Of a stretch of DNA of 64,000 nucleotides, positions 57,791-64,000 are shown one piece after another. The position numbers and the translations under genes were made by a program. Position 1 is the first letter of the stretch. Each line of letters opens with the position of its first letter. The DNA comes from Nocardioides sp. cx-173 (GTDB lineage Bacteria; Actinomycetota; Actinomycetes; Propionibacteriales; Nocardioidaceae): positions 930,001 through 994,000 of the forward strand of contig NZ_CP088262.1 of the NCBI RefSeq assembly GCF_021117365.1, written 5' to 3'. Under the pieces are notes generated by a model. That model did not search any database. It saw only the letters and a program-made list of their open reading frames with translations, and had not been told where the DNA came from.

Positions 57791-58762
57791 TCAGGCGCGG
57801 ACGTCCTCCGCGGTGGCGTGGACCTCCGCGCGCTCCTCGCGCCGCCGCTCCCAGCGGCGCGCCAGCACCATCACCAGACCCGCGAGCGCACCGCCGGCGA
57901 CCAGGTCGACCACGTAGTGCTCGCCGTAGTAGACCAGCGCCACGCCCATGACGGCGGGGTAGGCGAACAGCAGCCAGCGCCAGCTGCCTCGCAGGCGCCA
58001 CACGCCGTAGAGCGCCACCAGGAACGCGGTGCCGAAGTGCAGCGAGGGCATCGCGGCGGTCGGGTTGCCCACGCCGTTGAGGATCACGTCCACGCGCTGC
58101 AGGCCGATGTCGCGCCAGCCGCGCGAGGTGAGGCGCTCGACATGGCCCATGAAGCCCTCGTCCGAGGCCAGCCACGGCGGCGCCATCGGGTAGGACACGT
58201 AGATGACCAGGCCGCCGAAGTTGAGGCCGACGAAGCGGCGCATCCAGACCTGCCACTCGTCGTGGTTGCGCACCCACAGCACCACGGCGATGGTCAGCCC
58301 GACCAGGAAGTGGGTGGCGTAGGTGGTGGTGAACAGCACGTCGTACCAGCGCGGGTCGCTCGCCTTCAGGCACGGGTCCCCGCACCAGGCCGACTGCAGG
58401 AGCTCGGTGGGGGTCGTGCCGCCGCCCAGCCACCGGTCGGCGTCGATCGGCATCGTCCAGTGGACGGGGATCTGCAGCTCGTCGGTGAGCCCGCGGCTGA
58501 AGAAGTAGAACGTCAGCAAGGCTGCGGGGAGCCACCAGTCGCGCAGGAAGTTCAGGTGCTCGCGCGGGTGGGCCTCGATGTTCCAGGCGACCGTGCCCAG
58601 CCAGAGCGTGATCATCACGGTGATGGAGTCGTTGGGGATCCCGAAGCGCCACCACCAGACCGCGACGGCGGCCACCCAGACGGCCATGGCCCCGGCGCGG
58701 ACAGCGGGGCGACGGGTGCGAGTCTCGACGTCACTCGTCGTGACCTCCGCCTGTGCCGTCAT
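57791..58762 (-). CDS. PAP2/AUR1-like membrane phosphatase or transferase
   Basis: 323 residues, about six helices. PAP2 motifs: PSLHFGTAFLVALYGVW and YYGEHYVVDLVAG (catalytic His residues and Asp). The first PAP2 motif is degenerate, as in AUR1-like/inositolphosphotransferase members. May act on a lipid phosphate or transfer a head group. ATG at 58762, with TACGAT 8 nt upstream. Confidence 0.85.
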   Translation of the reverse strand: MTAQAEVTTSDVETRTRRPAVRAGAMAVWVAAVAVWWWRFGIPNDSITVMITLWLGTVAWNIEAHPREHLNFLRDWWLPAALLTFYFFSRGLTDELQIPVHWTMPIDADRWLGGGTTPTELLQSAWCGDPCLKASDPRWYDVLFTTTYATHFLVGLTIAVVLWVRNHDEWQVWMRRFVGLNFGGLVIYVSYPMAPPWLASDEGFMGHVERLTSRGWRDIGLQRVDVILNGVGNPTAAMPSLHFGTAFLVALYGVWRLRGSWRWLLFAYPAVMGVALVYYGEHYVVDLVAGGALAGLVMVLARRWERRREERAEVHATAEDVRA

Positions 58763-58872
58763 GGTGCGCAATCGTAAAACACCGTGCTTCACGCACGGCC
58801 ATCGGATCGCCCCAAGGGGTGAGCCGGAAACCGGTGTGCCGATCCGGCCGCGATGGCGGACAATCCTCCGAC

Positions 58873-60573
58873 GTGGGACATGTAGAGGTCAGTGGAGTGC
58901 GCTTCGAGCTGCCGGACGGGCGGGTGCTGCTCGACGAGGTCTCCTTCCGGGTCGGCGAGGGCGCCAAGGTGGCGCTGGTCGGCGCCAACGGCGCCGGGAA
59001 GACGACGTTGCTCAAGATCATCACCGGCGACCTGGTGCCGCACGCCGGCGCCGTGACCCGCAGCGGCGGCCTCGGCGTCATGCGGCAGATGGTGGGCGCC
59101 GGGCTGGGTGCCGAGCCCACGGTCGCGGACCTGCTCCTCTCCGTGGCCCCGCCCCGGGTGCGGTCGGCGGCGGCCGAGGTCGAGCGCTGCGAGCTGGCGC
59201 TGATGGAGACCGACGACGAGTCGACCCAGATGCGCTACGCCGAGGCGCTGGCGGAGTACGCCGACGCGGGCGGCTACGACGTGGAGGTGACCTGGGACGT
59301 GTGCACGGTCAAGGCCCTGGCCGTGCCCTATGACCGGGCCAAGTACCGCGAGCTCCGCACGCTCTCGGGTGGGGAGCAGAAGCGCCTGGTGCTGGAGTAC
59401 CTGCTGGCCGGCCCCGACGAGGTGCTGCTGCTCGACGAGCCGGACAACTTCCTGGACGTGCCCGGCAAGATCTGGCTGGAGCAGCGCATCCGCGAGTCCG
59501 ACAAGACCATCCTGTTCATCAGCCACGACCGTGAGCTCCTCGACAACACCGCCACCCGGGTCGTGACGGTGGAGCTGGGGCATGCGGGCAACCCCGTGTG
59601 GACCCACCCGGGCGGGTTCTCGAGCTACCACGAGGCGCGCAAGGACCGGTTCGCGCGCTTCGAGGAGATGCGCCGCCGCTGGGACGAGGAGCACGCCAAG
59701 ATCAAGGCGCTGGTGCTCCGGCTGAAGGTCAAGTCCGAGTACAACGACGGCATGTCGAGCCAGTACCGCGCCGCGCAGACCCGGCTGCGCAAGTTCGAGG
59801 AGGCCGGTCCGCCGACCGAGCAGCCGCGCGAGCAGCAGGTGACGATGCGGCTCAAGGGCGGACGCACCGGCAAGCGCGCGGTGGTCTGCGAGGGCCTGGA
59901 GCTGACCGGCCTGATGAGGCCCTTCGACCTCGAGGTCTGGTATGGCGAGCGGGTCGCCGTGCTGGGCTCCAACGGCTCGGGCAAGTCGCACTTCCTGCGC
60001 CTGCTCGCCGCGGGTGGCAGCGACCCCGACATCGAGCACCGGCCCGTGGGCGAGGTGGCGATCAAGCCGGTGCCCCACACGGGCAAGGCCAAGCTGGGCG
60101 CGCGCGTGCGGCCGGGCTGGTTCGTGCAGACCCACGAGCATCCCGAGCTGGTCGGGCGCACCCTCGTCGAGATCCTGCACCGTGGCGACGGCGAGGCCGA
60201 CGGCCGCGGCCGCTCGGGGATGGGGCGCGAGCAGGCGGCGCGGGTGCTGGACCGCTACGAGCTGGCACACGCCGCCGACCAGCGGTTCGAGTCGCTGTCG
60301 GGCGGCCAGCAGGCGCGCTTCCAGATCCTGCTCCTCGAGCTGTCCGGGGCCACGCTGCTGCTGCTGGACGAGCCGACCGACAACCTCGACGTGCAGTCCG
60401 CCGAGGCCCTCGAGGAGGGCCTGGAGGCCTTCGACGGGACGGTCGTCGCGGTCACCCACGACCGGTGGTTCGCCCGCGGCTTCGACCGGTTCCTGGTCTA
60501 CGGGGGCGACGGCGAGGTCTACGAGTCCGACGGTCCCGTGTGGGACGAGGGACGGGTGCAGCGCACGCGATGA
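58873..60573 (+). CDS. ABC-F family ATPase
   Basis: 566 residues, two ABC domains and no membrane part. Domain 1: GANGAGKTTLL, LSGGEQKRLVLEYLL, LLLDEPDNFLDVPG. Linker about 300-350 with EHAKIKALVLRLK and KSEYNDGMSSQYRAAQTRL. Domain 2: GSNGSGKSHFLRLL, LSGGQQARFQILLLEL, LLLDEPTDNLD. ABC-F proteins act on the ribosome, either as translation factors or antibiotic protectors; subgroup not decidable by eye. GTG start; overlaps the GNAT gene by 4 bp. Confidence 0.9.
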   Translation: MGHVEVSGVRFELPDGRVLLDEVSFRVGEGAKVALVGANGAGKTTLLKIITGDLVPHAGAVTRSGGLGVMRQMVGAGLGAEPTVADLLLSVAPPRVRSAAAEVERCELALMETDDESTQMRYAEALAEYADAGGYDVEVTWDVCTVKALAVPYDRAKYRELRTLSGGEQKRLVLEYLLAGPDEVLLLDEPDNFLDVPGKIWLEQRIRESDKTILFISHDRELLDNTATRVVTVELGHAGNPVWTHPGGFSSYHEARKDRFARFEEMRRRWDEEHAKIKALVLRLKVKSEYNDGMSSQYRAAQTRLRKFEEAGPPTEQPREQQVTMRLKGGRTGKRAVVCEGLELTGLMRPFDLEVWYGERVAVLGSNGSGKSHFLRLLAAGGSDPDIEHRPVGEVAIKPVPHTGKAKLGARVRPGWFVQTHEHPELVGRTLVEILHRGDGEADGRGRSGMGREQAARVLDRYELAHAADQRFESLSGGQQARFQILLLELSGATLLLLDEPTDNLDVQSAEALEEGLEAFDGTVVAVTHDRWFARGFDRFLVYGGDGEVYESDGPVWDEGRVQRTR

Positions 60574-61598
60574 GCGAGCTCGAGATCCGCCCCGTCGACC
60601 CGTTCGACGATGCCACGTTCGAGGCCTGGCACGACGTCTACGTGCGTGCGGAGCGGCACGGGCGCGAGGAGCTCGCGAGCCCGTGGGCGCTGGAGGAGCT
60701 GGGGGTGCAGCTGCAGCAGCCCACCCGGTCGCGCCGCAAGGTGCTGCTGCTCGGCACCGTCGGCGGCACGGCCGTGGTCGTCGGCAGCGTGCAGCTGAGG
60801 CTGCTCGACAACCTGAGCCACGCCGAGGTCGAGGTGCACACCGCGCCCGAGCATCGGCGCCGGGGGCACGGGTCGGCGATGCTGGCCCGGGTGGAGGACG
60901 TGGCGCGGGAGCACGGTCGCACGACGCTGGCCGCCGAGACCGCCTGGCCCTACGAGGTCGGGCCGACGGGGGCCGGCACGCCGGGTGTGGAGTTCGGCCG
61001 CGCGCACGGCTACGAGCTGGGCCTGGGCGACGTGATGCGGGCCCTCGCCCTGCCCGTCGAGCCGGAGCTGCTCGACACGCTGGCCGTCGAGGCCGCCGCC
61101 CACCACGCGGCGGCGTACACGCTGCGCTCCTGGGTCGGCCCGGTCCCCGACGACCTGGTCCGGAGCTGGGCCGAGCTCAGCACGACCCTGATGATCGAGG
61201 CGCCCACCGGGGAGATGGAGCGCGAGCCCGAGGCCGTGGACCTGGTCGCCCTGCGGGAGGGCGAGGAGGTCAGCCGCCGGCAGGGGCGCACGAAGTACAA
61301 CACCGTGGCGCTGGACGCCGACGGCACCGTGGTGGCCTACACCGACATCGTCACGACCGTCCACGAGCCGACCCTCGCCTACCAGTGGGGCACGCTGGTG
61401 CGCCGCGCCGACCGTGGGCACCGGCTGGGCCTGGCCGTCAAGGTCGCCAACCTGCGGCTGCTGCAGCGCGAGACCTCGGGGCTGGAACGCGTCGTGACCT
61501 GGAACGCCGAGGTCAACGACCACATGATCGGCGTCAACGAGCGCCTGGGCTTCGTGCCTGTCGAGCGCTTGGGGGAGCTGCAGAAGCGTTGGGCCTGA
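60570..61598 (+). CDS. Two-domain GNAT acetyltransferase-like protein
   Basis: 342 residues. Domain 1: VHTAPEHRRRGHGSAMLARV is the acetyl-CoA pyrophosphate loop (RRxGxG/S). Domain 2 is weaker: LVRRADRGHRLGLAVKVANL and NAEVNDHMIGVNERLGFVPV. Resembles mycothiol-synthase-like double GNATs in outline. Substrate unknown. Coupled to the ABC-F gene; its TGA lies inside the following terminator stem. Confidence 0.85.
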   Translation: MSELEIRPVDPFDDATFEAWHDVYVRAERHGREELASPWALEELGVQLQQPTRSRRKVLLLGTVGGTAVVVGSVQLRLLDNLSHAEVEVHTAPEHRRRGHGSAMLARVEDVAREHGRTTLAAETAWPYEVGPTGAGTPGVEFGRAHGYELGLGDVMRALALPVEPELLDTLAVEAAAHHAAAYTLRSWVGPVPDDLVRSWAELSTTLMIEAPTGEMEREPEAVDLVALREGEEVSRRQGRTKYNTVALDADGTVVAYTDIVTTVHEPTLAYQWGTLVRRADRGHRLGLAVKVANLRLLQRETSGLERVVTWNAEVNDHMIGVNERLGFVPVERLGELQKRWA

Positions 61599-61633
61599 CG
61601 GGCGGGCGGTCTCGGGCCCGCCCGCCCGTCAGG
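61594..61633. terminator. Terminator hairpin after GNAT gene
   Basis: 16-bp arms (CCTGACGGGCGGGCGG and complement) with an 8-nt loop, between convergent GNAT and HtrA-like genes. Confidence 0.8.
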
Positions 61634-61646
61634 GGTCAGGGGGAGC

Positions 61647-62918
61647 TCAGGAGGAGCTCTTCTCGGCGTCCGAGTCGAGGGTGACCTTGGTGGTCTCGCT
61701 CTCGCCGTCACGCACGTAGGTGAGCGTCACCTCGTCGCCGGGGCGGTAGGTGCGGATCGTGGCGACCAGGGAGTCGGCGCCGGTGATGTTGGCGTCGTCG
61801 ACCTTGGTGATGACGTCGCCTGGGCGCAGTCCGGCGGAGCCGGCGGGGGAGTCGTCACTGATGGTGCCGACCTGGGCGCCCTCGGTGACCTCCACGCCCG
61901 TGGCGTCGGCGACGTCCTGGACGCTGACGCCGAGCTTGGCGTGGGTCGGGGTCTCGCCGGCGGCCATCTGCTCGACGATCGGGAGCACCGCGTCGATCGG
62001 GATCGCGAAGCCGAGACCGATGGAGCCGGCCTCGCTGCCGGTGGAGGCGCTGCGGATCGAGGAGTTGATGCCGATGACGTTGCCGTCCATGTCGACCAGC
62101 GGTCCGCCGCTGTTGCCGGGGTTGATGGCGGCGTCGGTCTGGATGGCGGGGTACGTCGTCCGGTTGCCCTCGGCGTCCGCGCCCACGTCGACCGGACGGT
62201 TGAGGGCGCTGACGATGCCGCTGGTCACGGTCGACTCCAGGCCGAACGGGGACCCGATCGCCACGACCTCCTGGCCGACGTCGAGGCCCTCGGAGTCGCC
62301 GATGCTCGCCGCGGTGAGGCCGCTGACGTCCTCGGCCTGGATCACGGCGGTGTCGGTCAGCGGGTCGGTGCCCAGGATCCGCGCGGTGGCCTTGGAGCCG
62401 TCGTTGAACGACACGGTGATCTCGCCGCCCTCGCCGGCGACCTCGACGACGTGGTTGTTGGTGAGGATCTGTCCGTCGGAGCTCAGGATGATGCCGGAGC
62501 CGGAGCCGGAGCCCTGGACGCCGGAGACGTCGAGCTTCACGACCGAGGGCAGCACCGAGGAGGCGACGGCCTCGACGCGGCCGGTGGGAGCCTCGGAGTC
62601 CGGGCTGCTGGCCACCTGCGAGCTCCTCGGGCCGGCCGTGGCGGCCGGGGAGTCGGCGGGCTCGTCGTCCATGGCGTGCCAGGCGGCAGCTCCGCCGAGC
62701 CCGGCGGCACCGCCCACGAGGAGCGAGGTGCCGACGACGGCGGCCGCGAGCCCGAGCCGGCCGCGTCCGCGCTTGGGCGCAGCCGTGGAGGCAGCGGCCG
62801 GGGCCCCGAAGGGGGAGGAGGAAGGAGCCGCCGCCGGGGCACCGGGCAGCGGACGGGTGGTGTCAGGGGCCTCGTGGGGCCCGTGACTGGGCGGTGGGAA
62901 GGGAGGCATCTGGTTCAT
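61647..62918 (-). CDS. HtrA/DegP-like serine protease with PDZ domain (S1C)
   Basis: 423 residues. A Pro/Ala-rich cytosolic N-terminus, one membrane helix (about 55-79), then a trypsin-like domain with catalytic H156 (LTNNHVV), D189 (DPLTDTAV) and S270 (NPGNSGGPL), and a C-terminal PDZ domain (LGVSVQDV, GLRPGDVITKVDDANI). Outside-facing quality-control or signalling protease. An ATG at 62927 in frame is equally possible. Confidence 0.92.
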   Translation of the reverse strand: MNQMPPFPPPSHGPHEAPDTTRPLPGAPAAAPSSSPFGAPAAASTAAPKRGRGRLGLAAAVVGTSLLVGGAAGLGGAAAWHAMDDEPADSPAATAGPRSSQVASSPDSEAPTGRVEAVASSVLPSVVKLDVSGVQGSGSGSGIILSSDGQILTNNHVVEVAGEGGEITVSFNDGSKATARILGTDPLTDTAVIQAEDVSGLTAASIGDSEGLDVGQEVVAIGSPFGLESTVTSGIVSALNRPVDVGADAEGNRTTYPAIQTDAAINPGNSGGPLVDMDGNVIGINSSIRSASTGSEAGSIGLGFAIPIDAVLPIVEQMAAGETPTHAKLGVSVQDVADATGVEVTEGAQVGTISDDSPAGSAGLRPGDVITKVDDANITGADSLVATIRTYRPGDEVTLTYVRDGESETTKVTLDSDAEKSSS

Positions 62919-62996
62919 GACCACCATGGTGGCCGGGTCGCCTGTGAGCCGGCTGAGACGTGGCTGGGTGCTCGCGAAGAACTGTGCGCGCCCGCA

Positions 62997-63002
62997 TAGG
63001 GT
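62997..63002 (+). promoter_or_regulatory. -10-like hexamer for leaderless YihY gene
   Basis: TAGGGT ends 6 nt before the ATG at 63009; no ribosome binding site. Confidence 0.45.
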
Positions 63003-63008
63003 GCCCGG

Positions 63009-63974
63009 ATGACCACGGCGCGCACGGTCCCCGTCACCACCGAGATGGACGGTGACGAGCTCGATGCCGAGGACGCCTGGCACCTCGCGCGCCGCCACGG
63101 GCTGCTGCACATCGCGGTGAGCAGCTTCGTGCGGTTCCGCTACGGCGACGGGTTCACCAACAGCCGGGCCCTGGCGCTGCAGACCTGCCTGGCGGTCGTG
63201 CCGTTCCTGCTCGCCGTCACCGGTCTGGCCGCCGACCTCGACGAGGACCGGGCCGCGCAGGTGCTGGCCCGCACGATCAACGCCGTGTCGCCCGGCTCCA
63301 GCGGCGACGACGCCCTCGTCGGCGCCATCGCCTCCGGCTCCGAGGGCACCGGGGAGGTCGCGCTCGTCATCGGGCTGCTGCTCGCGCTGGTGTCGATGAC
63401 CACCGCCATGGCCCAGGTGGAGCGGGGCAGCAACCGCATCTACGGCATCCGCCGGGACCGGCCGGCGCTCGCGAAGTACGGGCGGGCCGCGGTCCTGACC
63501 GCCGTCCTGGCCGTGCCGGTGGGGCTCGGCTTCCTACTGCTCGTCGCCGGCGGCGCGTTCGGGGACGCGATGGTCGCGGAGTACGGCTGGTCCGAGGGGC
63601 TGCGGACCGCCTGGGAGGCCGGGCGCTGGCCGGTCGGACTCCTGATGCTCGTGCTGACCATCGCGGTCCTGCTCGACCATGCGCCGCGCCGCCGCCAGCC
63701 GGCCCTCACCTGGCTGGCGCTCGGCGCCGTCGTCGCCGTCGGGCTCAGCATGCTGGCGGCCGCCGGCCTGGCGCTCTACGTCAACCTGAGCGGCTCCTTC
63801 TCCAGCACCTACGGCCCCCTCGCGGGGATCGTCGCCCTGCTGCTGTGGAGCCTGCTGTCGTCGATCTCGCTCTTCTACGGCGTCGCGGTCTGCGCCCAGC
63901 TCGAGGCGCTGCGGGCCCACCAGGAGCAGCCCGCCTACGACGACCCGGGCCGGCCGAAGGAGCAGCAGGTCTAG
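63009..63974 (+). CDS. YihY/BrkB-family inner-membrane protein
   Basis: 321 residues, about six helices. RYGDGFTNSRALALQTCLAV resembles the YihY/UPF0761 helix-1 region, and LAGIVALLLWSLLSSISLFYGV with AQLEA near the end is the family's C-terminal motif. Function unsettled; an earlier RNase BN assignment is no longer held. Divergent from the HtrA-like gene. Confidence 0.87.
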   Translation: MTTARTVPVTTEMDGDELDAEDAWHLARRHGLLHIAVSSFVRFRYGDGFTNSRALALQTCLAVVPFLLAVTGLAADLDEDRAAQVLARTINAVSPGSSGDDALVGAIASGSEGTGEVALVIGLLLALVSMTTAMAQVERGSNRIYGIRRDRPALAKYGRAAVLTAVLAVPVGLGFLLLVAGGAFGDAMVAEYGWSEGLRTAWEAGRWPVGLLMLVLTIAVLLDHAPRRRQPALTWLALGAVVAVGLSMLAAAGLALYVNLSGSFSSTYGPLAGIVALLLWSLLSSISLFYGVAVCAQLEALRAHQEQPAYDDPGRPKEQQV

Positions 63975-64000
63975 CCGCGCCCCACCTCGCCACCCGCGCA

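Overview
The window reads as chromosomal DNA of a high-GC Gram-positive actinobacterium, most likely Nocardioides or another member of the Nocardioidaceae. This is inferred from very high GC, frequent GTG starts, actinobacterial families (DUF3027, DUF2530, DUF4350/DUF4129, SigE-family ECF sigma), a short LID-less adenylate kinase and zinc-type S14/L36. No rRNA, tRNA, CRISPR, insertion sequence or phage gene was seen.

Layout. 1-8.5 kb: an S8 protease cut by the left edge, a HAD hydrolase, a cold-shock protein, an MFS transporter, DUF3027, Dps behind a stress-sigma-like promoter, DUF2530, an AzgA-type purine permease, and a MarR-MFS pair with an operator over the regulator's start. 8.6-13 kb: the str operon (rpsL-rpsG-fusA-tuf). 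13.2-21.1 kb: trmB plus a membrane/AAA block (RDD, SpoIIM-like, DUF58, MoxR, DUF4350, DUF4129, multi-pass protein) lying between tuf and rpsJ. 21.6-31.3 kb: the S10 and spc operons from rpsJ to rplO. 31.5-34.3 kb: secY-adk-map. 34.4-36.7 kb: a TerC gene behind a likely yybP-ykoY manganese riboswitch and an LLM-class flavin oxidoreductase, separating map from infA. 36.9-40.8 kb: infA-rpmJ-rpsM-rpsK-rpsD-rpoA-rplQ.

40.8-64 kb is metabolic and regulatory: a ketopantoate-reductase-like enzyme, an ECF sigma factor with an overlapping membrane partner, a GntR regulator, a PfkB kinase, a receiver/thioredoxin-reductase-like fusion lacking CXXC, truA, a methyltransferase, a five-gene liv-type ABC operon divergent from a PucR-type regulator, a phosphotransferase-fold protein, a pair of acyl-CoA dehydrogenases, a PAP2 protein, an ABC-F protein overlapping a double GNAT protein, an HtrA-like protease and a YihY membrane protein.

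The most unusual structure is a family of six intergenic palindromic repeats. Each has a 35-bp core with 17-bp arms starting CGCTGACCCGTCAG; four of the six carry one or two further half-sites about 31 bp away. They sit mostly at the 3' ends of housekeeping genes, and their half-sites supply the stop codons of map and of one acyl-CoA dehydrogenase. A second recurrent pattern is a -10-like hexamer placed exactly 6 nt before the start codon of several genes, which fits leaderless transcription.
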